The translations under genes were made by a program, and so were the position numbers. A stretch of DNA of 64,000 bases, taken from an uncultured Eubacteriales bacterium. GTDB lineage: Bacteria; Bacillota; Clostridia; Christensenellales; CAG-917. Below are positions 23,596 through 33,815 of the stretch, piece by piece. The stretch covers positions 1 to 64,000 of the forward strand of contig URNP01000006.1 in NCBI GenBank assembly GCA_900549225.1, in the 5' to 3' direction. The notes under the pieces were generated by a model, which saw only the letters and a program-made list of their open reading frames with translations, made no database searches and was not told where the DNA came from. How positions within the stretch are numbered: position 1 is the stretch's first letter; every line of letters starts with the position of its first letter.

Positions 23596-26241
23596 ATGGG
23601 CAAAAAATACGTTTATCAGTTTGCCGAAGGCAATGCAAAAATGCGTGAACTTCTCGGCGGCAAGGGCGCAAACCTCGCAGAAATGACCAATATCGGTCTT
23701 CCTGTTCCTTACGGTTTTACGATTACGACCGAAGCCTGCACGCAGTACTATGAGGACGGCAGACAAATCAACGACGATATCAAAGCGGAAATTATGGAAA
23801 ATATCACCAAACTCGAAGAAAAAGCGGGTATGAAATTCGGTGACAAAGAGAATCCGCTTCTCGTTTCCGTTCGCTCGGGCGCAAGAGCGTCCATGCCCGG
23901 TATGATGGACACGATCCTCAACCTCGGTCTTAACGACGACGTTGTCGAAGTCCTTGCAAAGAAATCCGGCAACCCCAGATGGGCTTGGGACTGCTACAGA
24001 CGTTTCATCCAAATGTTCTCCGACGTCGTTATGGAAGTCGGCAAAAAGTACTTTGAGGCTCTCATTGACGAACTCAAAGAGAGAAAGGGCGTCACTTACG
24101 ACGTAGAACTCACCGCAGACGACCTCAAAGAACTCGCAGGCAAATTCAAAGCAGAATATCAATCAAAGATCGGCAAACCCTTCCCGTCCGATCCGAAGGA
24201 ACAACTCTTTGAGGCAATCAAAGCGGTCTTCCGTTCTTGGGACAACCCGCGCGCCAATATCTATCGTATGGACCACGACATTCCTTACAGTTGGGGTACT
24301 GCCGTCAACGTGCAAATGATGGCGTTCGGCAACATGGGCGACGATTGCGGCACGGGCGTTGCATTCACTCGTAACCCCGCAACGGGCGAACCCGGTCTTA
24401 TGGGCGAATTCCTTATGAACGCACAAGGCGAAGACGTTGTCGCAGGCGTCCGCACCCCGATGCCTATCTCTCAAATGGCAGAAGTTCTTCCCGAAGTCTA
24501 CACACAATTCCAAGACGTGTGCAAGATTTTGGAAAACCACTACAGAGATATGCAAGATATGGAGTTCACCATTCAACAAAAGAAACTCTATATGCTTCAA
24601 ACCAGAAACGGCAAACGTACCGCAGCGGCGGCAATCCGCATCGCTTGCGACCTCATCGACGAGGGTATGATTTCCGAGCAAGAAGCACTTTTGCAAATCG
24701 ATGCAAAGACTCTCGATATGTTGCTCCACCCGCAATTTGACGCAAAAGCGCTCAAAGCAGCAGACAAAGCAAACGTCGTCGGCAAGGGCATCGCAGCGTC
24801 TCCGGGCGCAGCGGCAGGCACGATCGTTTTCACGGCAGAAGACGCAGTCAGAGAAGGCAAGGCAGGCAAGAAAGTCGTCCTCGTCAGACTTGAGACTTCA
24901 CCTGAAGATATCGAAGGTATGAAATACGCTCAAGGCATCCTCACCGTTCGCGGCGGACAAACCTCTCACGCGGCAGTCGTTGCTCGCGGAATGGGCACTT
25001 GCTGCGTATCCGGTTGCGGCGATATCAAGATGCACGAAGAAGAGAAGTACTTTGAACTCGCAGGCAAGACCTTCCGTGAAGGCGACGGTCTCTCCCTCGA
25101 CGGTTCTACGGGCAATATCTACGACACGATCATCAAGACCGTTCCGGCAGATCCCAACAGCGGTTACTTCGGAAGAATCATGAAACTCGCAGACAAATAC
25201 AAAGCACTCGGCGTGCGCACCAACGCAGATACTCCTGCAGACGCACAAAGAGCGGCTGAACTCGGCGCACAAGGCATCGGCCTCGTTCGTACCGAACACA
25301 TGTTCTTCGGCCCGGGCAGAATCGACAAATTCCGCGAGATGATTTGCTCCGAAACCGTTGAAGAGCGCGTCAAAGCACTCGACGCAATCGAACCGATGCA
25401 ACAAGCAGACTTTGAAGGCCTCATGGAAGCACTCAAAGGCATGCCTGTTACCATTCGTTTCTTGGATCCGCCGCTTCACGAGTTCGTTCCCACCGAAGAA
25501 AAGGATATCGAAGCACTTGCAAAAGCAAAAGGCAAATCCGTGTCCGAAATCAAGATTCTCTGCGACAGTTTGCACGAGTTCAACCCGATGATGGGTCACA
25601 GAGGATGCCGTTTGGCAGTCACCTATCCCGAAATCGCCGTTATGCAAACCAAAGCGGTCATCAAAGCGGCTATCAACGTTCAAAAACGTCATCCCGATTG
25701 GACGGTTATGCCCGAAATCATGATCCCGCTCGTCGGCGAAGTCAAAGAATTGAAATACTGCAAGAAGACGGTTGTCGAAACCGCAGACGCAGTCATCAAA
25801 GAGAGTGGAGTTGACCTCAAATACGAAGTCGGCACGATGATTGAAATCCCCAGAGCGGCACTCACCGCAGACGAAATCGCAACGGAAGCAGACTTCTTCT
25901 GCTTCGGCACGAACGACCTCACTCAAATGACGTTCGGCTTCAGCCGTGACGACGCAGGCAAGTTCTTGCCCAGTTACTATCAAGCAAAGATTTACGAATC
26001 CGATCCGTTTGCACGTCTTGACACCGTTGGCGTCGGCAAACTCATGAAGATGGCAGTTTCTCTCGGCAGAGGCGCAAACAGCCATTTGCACTGCGGTATT
26101 TGCGGTGAACACGGTGGCGACCCGTCCTCCATCGAGTTCTGCCACGAAATCGGTCTTGACTACGTGTCTTGCTCACCGTTCAGAGTCCCGATCGCTCGTC
26201 TTGCTGCAGCACAGGCAAACATCAAGAACCCGAGAAAGTAA
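23596..26241 (+). CDS. ppdK: Pyruvate, phosphate dikinase
   Basis: The enzyme interconverts ATP + phosphate + pyruvate with AMP + PPi + phosphoenolpyruvate in the cytosol; in anaerobes it often runs as a PPi-dependent pyruvate kinase or for gluconeogenesis. At 881 aa it is full length. The N-terminal ATP-grasp domain contains GGKGANLAEM and SVRSGARASMPGMMDTILNLG; the central phosphohistidine domain has GGQTSHAAVVARGMG with His458 as the carrier; the C-terminal TIM barrel ends in CGICGEHGGDP and SPFRVPIARLAAAQA. Expression is probably high: strong AGGAGG site, a good promoter and a visibly biased codon choice (mostly GCA for Ala, GGC for Gly). No PPDK regulatory protein gene is adjacent. Confidence 0.97.
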   Translation: MGKKYVYQFAEGNAKMRELLGGKGANLAEMTNIGLPVPYGFTITTEACTQYYEDGRQINDDIKAEIMENITKLEEKAGMKFGDKENPLLVSVRSGARASMPGMMDTILNLGLNDDVVEVLAKKSGNPRWAWDCYRRFIQMFSDVVMEVGKKYFEALIDELKERKGVTYDVELTADDLKELAGKFKAEYQSKIGKPFPSDPKEQLFEAIKAVFRSWDNPRANIYRMDHDIPYSWGTAVNVQMMAFGNMGDDCGTGVAFTRNPATGEPGLMGEFLMNAQGEDVVAGVRTPMPISQMAEVLPEVYTQFQDVCKILENHYRDMQDMEFTIQQKKLYMLQTRNGKRTAAAAIRIACDLIDEGMISEQEALLQIDAKTLDMLLHPQFDAKALKAADKANVVGKGIAASPGAAAGTIVFTAEDAVREGKAGKKVVLVRLETSPEDIEGMKYAQGILTVRGGQTSHAAVVARGMGTCCVSGCGDIKMHEEEKYFELAGKTFREGDGLSLDGSTGNIYDTIIKTVPADPNSGYFGRIMKLADKYKALGVRTNADTPADAQRAAELGAQGIGLVRTEHMFFGPGRIDKFREMICSETVEERVKALDAIEPMQQADFEGLMEALKGMPVTIRFLDPPLHEFVPTEEKDIEALAKAKGKSVSEIKILCDSLHEFNPMMGHRGCRLAVTYPEIAVMQTKAVIKAAINVQKRHPDWTVMPEIMIPLVGEVKELKYCKKTVVETADAVIKESGVDLKYEVGTMIEIPRAALTADEIATEADFFCFGTNDLTQMTFGFSRDDAGKFLPSYYQAKIYESDPFARLDTVGVGKLMKMAVSLGRGANSHLHCGICGEHGGDPSSIEFCHEIGLDYVSCSPFRVPIARLAAAQANIKNPRK

Positions 26242-26270
26242 TTTTAGGGAAGATGTAAATCAACAAAAAG

Positions 26271-26300
26271 AAGCGGTTACCGAAAGGCAACCGCTTTTTT
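26271..26300 (+). terminator. ppdK terminator
   Basis: AAGCGGTT (26271-26278) pairs with AACCGCTT (26289-26296) around ACCGAAAGGC (CC/GG can pair inside), followed by a T run. Confidence 0.9.
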
Positions 26301-26443
26301 ACTTACGCGAATATGGTTTGCTTGTGCAAGCGATGAAAGAGCCGCAAGGCGAAGCGATACGGTAGAAAATCGGAAAACGAACTGAAATTGCGAGCGATTT
26401 ACCAAAATTAATTTTAGTCGCATCGTAAATCTTTCAATTAGCC

Positions 26444-26472
26444 TTGCAAATACGGCAAATAGATATTACAAT
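26444..26472 (+). promoter_or_regulatory. Promoter of the M20 peptidase gene
   Basis: TTGCAA (26444-26449), 17 bp, TACAAT (26467-26472), about 30 bp before the ATG at 26503. Confidence 0.65.
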
Positions 26473-26502
26473 ATCTATATCTCACAATTCAGGAGAATCG
26501 TT

Positions 26503-27912
26503 ATGTTGTTGACGACAATGATTATTCGCACGCTTCTTTGCAAGCCGAAAGAAATCGACGCAGGGGAGTATAAAGCAAGGGATTTCGACAAAAATCTCAT
26601 TGCACAGCACCTTTCCGAGGCAGTTCAGATCCCGACGGTTTCAATGGTCGGCGAATTTGAGGGCGTAGACAAGCCTTTCCGCGATTATCACGCGTGGCTT
26701 GAGAAAACCTATCCTCTCGTGCACAAAGCCGCTCAAAAGACCGTTATAAACAACTACAGCCTCGTATTCAAGTTCACGGGCAAGAATCCGTCGTTGCTCC
26801 CGGGTGCGTTCCTTGCGCACCAAGACGTCGTTCCCGCACCCAAAGAGGGTTGGGATTACGAGCCTTTCGGAGGCACTATCGACGGCGGTTTTATCTGGGG
26901 ACGCGGCACGCAGGATATGAAAGGCACGATGATTTCTCTTCTCGAAGCCGCCGAAAAACTTTTGAGCGAAGGTTGGCACCCCGAGCGCGACGTGTATTTC
27001 TGCTTCGGACACGACGAAGAAGCGTGGACCGAAGAGGGCGCGGCGCATATTTGCGAATGGTTCAAAAAGCAAAATGTCCGCCTCGAATATATCGTTGACG
27101 AGGGCGGCACGATTATCGACGGCAAAATGATAGGCGAGGACAAGTTATTCGGTCTTATCGCAACTTGCGAGAAGGGCAATATGAATATGACTCTCACCGT
27201 CGAGAAGGCGGGCGGTCACGCTTCCAATCCTTCAAAACCGTCCGCGGCGGCAATTATGGGAAAGGCGCTTGTAAAACTCGACAAGCATCCGATGCCGAGC
27301 AAATGGACGCCCGCAACCAAACAAACCTTCAAACTTATCGCTCCGCACGTCAAATTTCCGTTCAGATTCGTGCTTGTCAACAGAGATATTTTGAGTCCTC
27401 TTCTCAAATTCGTATTCAAAAAAATACCTCTCACCAACTCGCTCATCTCAACGACTTTTGCGCAGACCATGCTCCACGGCAGCGATGCGGAAAACGTCAT
27501 TCCGCCCAAGGTCACGGCAAATATCAACACTCGTATAATCACGGGCGTTAGCAGTGACGAAGTGCTTGCATACACGCAAAAACTTCTCGGCAAAAACGTC
27601 AAAGTCGAAAGACACGGCAAGGGTACGGAAGCAACCGCAGTGTCGCCCATCGACGTCAAGCCTTGGCACGATCTCAACGTCGCAATCAAGCAGATTTTCC
27701 CGACGATGGTCACCGCACCGTATATGTTTATCGCAAACAGCGACAGCCGCTATTACGGCGACGTGTGCGACAATATTTATCGTTTCACGCCGTTTTTGAT
27801 GACGCTCGACGACCAAAAACGCATTCACGCCATCAATGAGCGCGTGAGCATCGACGCAATGGAAACCGCAACCAAATTCTTTGCGCAATGTCTTGAGGTT
27901 ATGAACAAATAA
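26503..27912 (+). CDS. M20-family metallopeptidase (PM20D1/carboxypeptidase-like)
   Basis: The 469-aa protein is a di-zinc M20 hydrolase. Zinc and catalytic motifs are visible: LAHQDVVP (His and catalytic Asp), GRGTQDMKG (bridging Asp), HDEEAWTEEGA (catalytic Glu pair), and a C-terminal GDVCDNIYRFTP region with the last ligand region near SDSRYYG. The lid/dimer domain begins near GGHASNPS. The wording of these motifs, especially 'GAFLAHQDVVP' and 'DSRYY', is closest to carboxypeptidase S/PM20D1 proteins, which cleave or form N-acyl amino acids or dipeptides. There is no signal peptide (the first residues are only mildly hydrophobic), so it is probably cytosolic. AGGAG lies before the ATG and a terminator follows: a single-gene unit. 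Confidence 0.88.
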   Translation: MLLTTMIIRTLLCKPKEIDAGEYKARDFDKNLIAQHLSEAVQIPTVSMVGEFEGVDKPFRDYHAWLEKTYPLVHKAAQKTVINNYSLVFKFTGKNPSLLPGAFLAHQDVVPAPKEGWDYEPFGGTIDGGFIWGRGTQDMKGTMISLLEAAEKLLSEGWHPERDVYFCFGHDEEAWTEEGAAHICEWFKKQNVRLEYIVDEGGTIIDGKMIGEDKLFGLIATCEKGNMNMTLTVEKAGGHASNPSKPSAAAIMGKALVKLDKHPMPSKWTPATKQTFKLIAPHVKFPFRFVLVNRDILSPLLKFVFKKIPLTNSLISTTFAQTMLHGSDAENVIPPKVTANINTRIITGVSSDEVLAYTQKLLGKNVKVERHGKGTEATAVSPIDVKPWHDLNVAIKQIFPTMVTAPYMFIANSDSRYYGDVCDNIYRFTPFLMTLDDQKRIHAINERVSIDAMETATKFFAQCLEVMNK

Positions 27913-27954
27913 CGTCGGTTTTTCCGATATCTAACCCTCTTAATCGCAATTTTG

Positions 27955-27980
27955 AAACAGCCGTGTCACACGGCTGTTTT
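27955..27980 (+). terminator. Terminator of the M20 peptidase gene
   Basis: AAACAGCCGTG (27955-27965), loop TCA, CACGGCTGTTT (27969-27979), a perfect 11-bp stem ending in T residues. Confidence 0.9.
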
Positions 27981-28112
27981 CCTTTGAAAATAAGTGAAAA
28001 ATTCTTGCAAAAAAAATCGCAAAATTCGTTCGGATCTTCCTTGCGTTTGCACTGTATGATTTAATGCGACAATGCGGATACAGGAGTAAAACTTTATAAT
28101 GCGACAATTTGA

Positions 28113-28141
28113 TTGATTTTTATGGTTTTATGTGTTACTAT
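28113..28141 (+). promoter_or_regulatory. Candidate promoter of the 31-kb surface/AAA cluster
   Basis: TTGATT (28113-28118), 17 bp, TACTAT (28136-28141), about 57 bp upstream of the first gene's TTG start. It is the only good match between the preceding terminator and 28199, and no internal terminators were seen until 59630. Confidence 0.55.
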
Positions 28142-28198
28142 ATTAAATAATAAATGTATATTGCATTGCTATTCTTTATTTTTTAGGGGGAAGCAACG

Positions 28199-28900
28199 TT
28201 GGAGTGGGGAATCCTTCTTGTGCTCGTAACTTTGATATTCGTGCTTTTGGCAGTCGTGATCTTGCCAAAGCGTTTTCTGCGTTTTGAGCGCAACGTCCAC
28301 GTTCCCTCCGATCTCGGCACAAAAAAATTCAAAACGAAAGGCGGTCGCTCTTTCGTGTTCGAGCCGACTCCCGATACGAGAAAATATATCAAAAAATACG
28401 CAGTCATATGCGATACGAGCGGATCTAGGCTCGTGGTGGAACCCGATGCGAGCGTTTACCGTATCGCGTACGACGTTTTGTCGTTTGACGCAGAAGGCAA
28501 TCTTATTTCCACCATAAACGTCGAGGAATCTTTTTCGGGCGAATACGGCGAGGCAACGTCGCTTCCTTTCGGTACGTCGAGAGTCAGCATCGTCGTCAAA
28601 AAAGTCAACGGAGAGGATATCGGCTCGCACGAAACGGTCGCGCTCAAAAGAAAGGGTTTGGCGGCTTATTTAGTGTTGTTTTTCCTGCTTGCGTTTGGTG
28701 AATGCGTGTGCGTAAACTTCTGTTTCGGAAAACTTTTCGGAGGTCTTTTCGGGGAGTCTTTCACACTGTCTTGGATAGGATTTGCCATAGCGGCGGGGGA
28801 GAGTTTTGTTTTTGATTTGATTTGTGCGATTCTCATCAGATCTTTTTACGGAAAAGGATCGAACAACAAAGTCAAAAAAGCAAAAGGAGGTCGAAAATGA
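28199..28900 (+). CDS. Three-TM protein with cytosolic beta-sandwich, first gene of the cluster
   Basis: The 233-aa protein has a TM helix at about 4-23, a soluble beta-rich domain (about 30-148) and two further TM helices (about 153-175 and 188-212), ending in a lysine-rich tail. The start is TTG at 28199, eight bases after AGGGGG; there is no better start. The soluble domain resembles the N-terminal domain of the next protein: both have a F-D-x-x-G strand turn followed by a 'LP' strand and a final V-x-V-K-x-V strand. Its stop codon overlaps the next start (ATGA), so the two are coupled. I know no named family; a scaffold role for the membrane complex is an inference from position. Confidence 0.75.
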   Translation: MEWGILLVLVTLIFVLLAVVILPKRFLRFERNVHVPSDLGTKKFKTKGGRSFVFEPTPDTRKYIKKYAVICDTSGSRLVVEPDASVYRIAYDVLSFDAEGNLISTINVEESFSGEYGEATSLPFGTSRVSIVVKKVNGEDIGSHETVALKRKGLAAYLVLFFLLAFGECVCVNFCFGKLFGGLFGESFTLSWIGFAIAAGESFVFDLICAILIRSFYGKGSNNKVKKAKGGRK

Positions 28901-31900
28901 GCGAATATAGCATTATCAAAAAAGGCATATTCGATTCCGCTCGTTCCGATTTTCCGTTTGCGGATCAGTATATCATTGCGCGAAAAGACGACAAAAAACT
29001 TTTGCTCGTTCGCATTTTCAATCCTCTTGACAAAACCGTCGACGGCGTCAAAGTGTCCGTAAAGACTTTTGACAAGGACGGTCAGGTAGTGTCCGAGGAT
29101 ATGTTCTCTTACGTTCTGACTTGCTCGGGTATGAGCAGAGCGCCCCTTCCGCAAGAGATTCAAATCGACGAAAAAGTCGTTTCTTGCGAAGTGGAAGTCA
29201 AATCGGTTGCATGCAACGGCGACACGCTTACCGTATCGGGCAAGCGAGTACGTCCCGTATACGACGACGCATTTTCGCAAAAATCCGACGTTGCGAGCGT
29301 CGCAAGCAAAGAAAGAGAGCAAAGCACCGTCGCTCCGAAACCGGGCAGACTTTTGCTTTTCGTGGTTGCGTGCTTTATGCTCGTGGCGATGCTCGTCACC
29401 ATATTCGCAATCAACGGCTACGTCGTCACCCACGACGAATTTTCGATAAGCAGCGTCGAATATCGCTTTTTGAATTCAATGGACAAAGACGGGCCTATCG
29501 TCGTGACCGGCTATACGGGCATTGCGAGAAATCTCGTCATTCCTCAAGAAATCGACGGACACAAAATCGTTGCAATCGACGAGTCCGCGTTTGCAAACAA
29601 CGGCTATATGCGATCGATGACCATAGACGCCGAAGTTTCGATTTCCAAAAATGCGTTCCGCAACTGCCTCGTGCTTGAAAAGGTCACGCTAAACAAACCC
29701 GTCAGCATAGACGAGGGCGCATTTTCGGGTTGCGTGAATCTCAAATCCGTTGAAATAAACGATACGTCAAAAATAGAGCGAATTTTTGCAGACACTTTCA
29801 AAAACTGCAACTCTCTCAAATCGTTCACGATACCTCAAAACGTCAAGAGTATTGCCGACAACGCCTTTGAGGGCTGCTACTCGCTCGAGAGCGTTTCGCT
29901 TCCCAACGGCTTGAGGATGATCGGAAATTCCGCGTTCAAAAACTGTTCTGCGTTGAAGAAAATCGAAATTCCGCAAAACGTCATCAATATGGGCTCAAGC
30001 GTTTTTGAGGGCTGCATCAATATCACCGATGTGACTCTTTCAAGAGTGTACGGCTCATATTTCTACAGTTTGTTCGGCAGTGAATGGGCAGTACCCTCAT
30101 CGCTTTCGTCGATAACGTACAAGGGCGACGTCGTCGAACCGTATATGTTTTCGTTTTTGACTGACGTACAGACGGTTTCCTTGCCCAACGCAACGAGAAT
30201 AGAGTCAGGCGCATTCAGTTCTTGCCCTTCGCTCGGATCCGTGTCTTTGTCCAAAAACCTTACGTCTATTGACAGCCTTGCGTTTTCAGGTTGTTATTCT
30301 TTAAGACAAATGAACATACCGCAAAGCGTGTCCTATATCGGCGACAGGGCGTTTAGCAATTGCTCTAATCTCGAGTCGGTAACTTTGCCCTACAACGTTC
30401 AATCCATAGAGGCTTCGACTTTTGCAGATTGCAGCAATCTTTCAAGTTTGATTTTGCCCGATTCGATACGGTATATCGGGGATATGGCGTTTGACAATTG
30501 CTATAGCCTTAAGGAATTGACCATACCCGACGGAGTCGAAAGCGTAGGAAGACATATATTGAGCGATTGCAGTTCGCTTGAAGAGTTGACTATGCCAAAA
30601 CTTTTCGGCGGCTTCCTTGCATATGTCTTTGGCGGTGATTATTATTCCGATTACACGTATGTGCCCGAATCTCTTAAAAGTGTTACGATAAAGGACGAGA
30701 TCGTTCCCGAGTACGCTTTCACAAATCTTTCATATATTAAGGAAGTATATCTTCCCAACGCTACTTCGATAGGGGAATATGCGCTTTTCCAGTGTTCTGC
30801 GCTTCAAAACGTTGAATTGTCGCTCGATATTCAGAGTATCGGCGAACACGCTTTTGAGAAGTGCTTCTCTTTGCAATCGATTGCTCTTCCGGAGGGAATC
30901 ACTCGAATCGAAAACGGAACGTTTTCGGAGTGTGTGTCGCTCGCATACGTCGACGTCGCTTCCGATTTGACTTACGTGGGAGAGAGCGCATTCGCTTCGT
31001 GCGAACAACTCGTGTCAATCTATCTCGGCAATTTGCTTGAAGAAATTAGTTCTTTTGCTTTTTCAAATTGCAAAGCGCTTACGAGCGTCGTAGTTCCTTC
31101 AACTGTCACGAGAATAGGGGATTCTGCATTTTTCAATTGTGCTTCGCTATCTCAACTCGAATTGCATGAAGGTTTGTCTGAAATCTGTGCCAGCGCTTTT
31201 GCCGAGTGCAGTTCACTTAAGAGTTTGACGATACCGTCATCTGTTTCAAACGTGAGTGTTGGCGCTTTTGCCAACTGCATGATAGAAGATTTGACAATGC
31301 CGCAAGTTTTCGGCAATTATTTGGCGTTTATTTTTGGCGGACTCAACGGATACGGTGACAACTATATAATTCCGAGCACGCTTGTCAGTGTGACTATCAC
31401 CGATTCGAACGTGCCCGAATACGCTTTTAGTCAATGTTCAAATATTCAAACCGTCACCATCGGCAATGCCGCCGTTGTTTACGATAATGCATTTTCTTAC
31501 TGCTCGTCTCTTACGCAAGTGAATTTGCCCGAAACGCTGACAAGTATCGGTGAAAACGCGTTTTGCGGTTGTTCTTCGCTTTCTCAAATAGAACTCCCGT
31601 CTTCGCTTACGAACATAGCGCAAAGTGTGTTTTCAAGTTGTTCGGCACTTGAAAGCATCGTGATTCCGTCATCCGTTACAAGTATAGGGAGCGGTGCGTT
31701 TTCATACTGCTACGGCATCAAAGAAATCAATCTTCCGTCTGCATACGGAGATAGTTTTTCAAATCTTTTTGGATATTCGATGCCGAGCGAGTTGAAGAAA
31801 ATTACGTTCGGTTCGACCACAGTACCGTCAAATTATTTCAGCGGTTGGTCAAACGTCGAAGAAATCGTTCTTGAAAACACGACCGAAATAGGTTCTTATG

Positions 31901-33813
31901 CGTTCAACAGTTGTTCTTCTCTGAAGAGCATAACGTTGCCGTCAACGCTTACAACGATAAACGATTGGGCTTTTTCGTATTGTTCTTCGTTGTCGAGCGT
32001 AGTGCTTCCGTCGTCACTGTCGGTGATTAGAGCTTATGCGTTTTACAATTGTCCATCGCTTATGAGCATTGTTCTCCCGTCATCGCTTACGTCGATTGAT
32101 AGTGAGGCTTTTGCAAATTGCAATAAACTTTACGAAATATACAACTTGTCGTCCTTGCCACTTGTGAAAGGCTCTTGGGAGTACGGTCAAGTCGCACTAA
32201 AAGCCAAAATAATACACACGTCTTTGGATGAAGATCCTTTGTCAATTATTAAGACGCAAGAGGATATTGACATTATCAGAATAGGCGACGAATATCTTGC
32301 AGTGAAGTATCGCGGAAGCAACACCGAATTGACTCTCGGAGAATTGCACTATGACGGCGTTAAGGTGTCCGATTATTCGATAGAAAAGGGCTTTTTGAAC
32401 GATTCTTCGGTTTCATCGCTTACCGTCGGAACGCAAGCACAGCTTACGGCAGAGTCATTTGCAAATTGCTACAATCTCACTTACGTCGACTTGAAAGACT
32501 CCATGGCATTTGAAATCCCTGATTCTTGTTTCAATAACTGCAGCAGGTTGACCACCGTTTTATTGCCTACGTATATGAACAGAATCGGAGCTTATGCATT
32601 CAGTTCTTGCTCCTCGCTTCAAAGCATAGATTTGCCGGCAGGGGCGAGCATCGGGGCTTATGCATTCGCATATTGCCACAATCTTGAAAGGGTCGTTCTG
32701 AACGAAGGTGTATCGTTTGACTATTCCAACAATTATGCTTTTGGCGATTGCTTTAATTTGTTTGAAGTGTACAACCTTGCAGGGCTCGATTTGAGTGATG
32801 CGTATTCAACGGGACACGTTGCCGCATATGCGCTCAAAGTGTACGACAGCGCTTCTGCCGCATCGCAGGTGACAAAGCTCAAAGACGATCAAGGATTCAA
32901 GTACGCTCTTTGCGACGGCCAAGCGCATCTGTATGGCTTTGAAGCAAATGAGAACCCATCCTATTATTATATTGATAATACTGTATTATTCAATAATAAT
33001 ACTTATCCTTGCTCTATTCGGTATATGGCATTCAATTCTTTGCCATGGGGAGCAAATCTTGTCGTATCCAAGCGAATCGTTTTTGACGATTCAAACTATA
33101 AGTGCTTTGGCAATTCTCCCAACATTTATTATTGCGGAACTCAAAGCGATTGGGAAGAGAACGTCGGATCTAGTGCGTGGGGATGGAACTCTTTGTGTTA
33201 TCAGGCAAACTGTGTGCACGACTACGGTTATTGGGCAGAGATCAACGGCCAGATAATCACGAGTCCGTCCTTTGAGTCGAAAGTCACGAAAGAGGAGACT
33301 TGCACCAAAGAAGGCGAAATTGAAAACAAGTGTAACTACTGTGGAAAGAAGTTTTACACGACTATTCCGCCTTCTAATTGGAAACACGTAGTGTCAAACG
33401 GAAAATGCACGGAATGCGGTCTAACGGTTATCGAAATCACCGAGCAGAATATAAACGATTATTTCGATGTCGAATCGGATCCGGCATATCCGTTTGAGTG
33501 GGTAGACGGCGTGCTTGTGTCCACAAACAAGGGCTGTCAAGGCACTCGTTCGAGCATTACGCTGAGAGCCAAAAACGATTATGAAATAGCAATACTGTAT
33601 TCTGTTTCTTCCGAAAGCAATTGCGACAACCTCATAATCCAAGCAAACGGAGAAGAAACGACGAGAATATCGGGAGAAATGACGGATAAAACGCTTTCAG
33701 CGAGTATGCTTGCAAATTATACGCTGACTTTCATCTATGAAAAAGACGGAAGTGTCGATTCGGGCAATGACGTAGCCAAAATTCTCAAAATCTATATATA
33801 CGAACGGAGTTGA
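28897..33813 (+). CDS. Giant type II membrane LRR_5 (BspA-like) surface protein
   Basis: The 1638-aa protein starts at the ATG at 28897 after AAAGGAGGT. Residues 1-145 form a beta-sandwich without a signal peptide, so it should stay in the cytosol; a TM helix follows (about 150-175). The rest is extracellular: roughly forty BspA-type leucine-rich repeats of about 23 residues (consensus IGxxAFxxCxxLxxIxLPxxL), interrupted by four non-LRR spacer units of the 'FGGxLAYVFGG...VPESLKSVTI...VPEYAF' type. Near 1469-1505 is a CxxC/CxxC zinc-ribbon-like motif (CTKEG...CNYCG...CTECG), then a terminal beta domain to 1638. BspA-like LRRs bind host or microbial ligands. The cytosolic domain suggests the outside repeats signal to, or are organised by, inside partners in the cluster. 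It has no sortase motif. Confidence 0.88.
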   Translation: MSEYSIIKKGIFDSARSDFPFADQYIIARKDDKKLLLVRIFNPLDKTVDGVKVSVKTFDKDGQVVSEDMFSYVLTCSGMSRAPLPQEIQIDEKVVSCEVEVKSVACNGDTLTVSGKRVRPVYDDAFSQKSDVASVASKEREQSTVAPKPGRLLLFVVACFMLVAMLVTIFAINGYVVTHDEFSISSVEYRFLNSMDKDGPIVVTGYTGIARNLVIPQEIDGHKIVAIDESAFANNGYMRSMTIDAEVSISKNAFRNCLVLEKVTLNKPVSIDEGAFSGCVNLKSVEINDTSKIERIFADTFKNCNSLKSFTIPQNVKSIADNAFEGCYSLESVSLPNGLRMIGNSAFKNCSALKKIEIPQNVINMGSSVFEGCINITDVTLSRVYGSYFYSLFGSEWAVPSSLSSITYKGDVVEPYMFSFLTDVQTVSLPNATRIESGAFSSCPSLGSVSLSKNLTSIDSLAFSGCYSLRQMNIPQSVSYIGDRAFSNCSNLESVTLPYNVQSIEASTFADCSNLSSLILPDSIRYIGDMAFDNCYSLKELTIPDGVESVGRHILSDCSSLEELTMPKLFGGFLAYVFGGDYYSDYTYVPESLKSVTIKDEIVPEYAFTNLSYIKEVYLPNATSIGEYALFQCSALQNVELSLDIQSIGEHAFEKCFSLQSIALPEGITRIENGTFSECVSLAYVDVASDLTYVGESAFASCEQLVSIYLGNLLEEISSFAFSNCKALTSVVVPSTVTRIGDSAFFNCASLSQLELHEGLSEICASAFAECSSLKSLTIPSSVSNVSVGAFANCMIEDLTMPQVFGNYLAFIFGGLNGYGDNYIIPSTLVSVTITDSNVPEYAFSQCSNIQTVTIGNAAVVYDNAFSYCSSLTQVNLPETLTSIGENAFCGCSSLSQIELPSSLTNIAQSVFSSCSALESIVIPSSVTSIGSGAFSYCYGIKEINLPSAYGDSFSNLFGYSMPSELKKITFGSTTVPSNYFSGWSNVEEIVLENTTEIGSYAFNSCSSLKSITLPSTLTTINDWAFSYCSSLSSVVLPSSLSVIRAYAFYNCPSLMSIVLPSSLTSIDSEAFANCNKLYEIYNLSSLPLVKGSWEYGQVALKAKIIHTSLDEDPLSIIKTQEDIDIIRIGDEYLAVKYRGSNTELTLGELHYDGVKVSDYSIEKGFLNDSSVSSLTVGTQAQLTAESFANCYNLTYVDLKDSMAFEIPDSCFNNCSRLTTVLLPTYMNRIGAYAFSSCSSLQSIDLPAGASIGAYAFAYCHNLERVVLNEGVSFDYSNNYAFGDCFNLFEVYNLAGLDLSDAYSTGHVAAYALKVYDSASAASQVTKLKDDQGFKYALCDGQAHLYGFEANENPSYYYIDNTVLFNNNTYPCSIRYMAFNSLPWGANLVVSKRIVFDDSNYKCFGNSPNIYYCGTQSDWEENVGSSAWGWNSLCYQANCVHDYGYWAEINGQIITSPSFESKVTKEETCTKEGEIENKCNYCGKKFYTTIPPSNWKHVVSNGKCTECGLTVIEITEQNINDYFDVESDPAYPFEWVDGVLVSTNKGCQGTRSSITLRAKNDYEIAILYSVSSESNCDNLIIQANGEETTRISGEMTDKTLSASMLANYTLTFIYEKDGSVDSGNDVAKILKIYIYERS

Positions 33814-33815
33814 CA

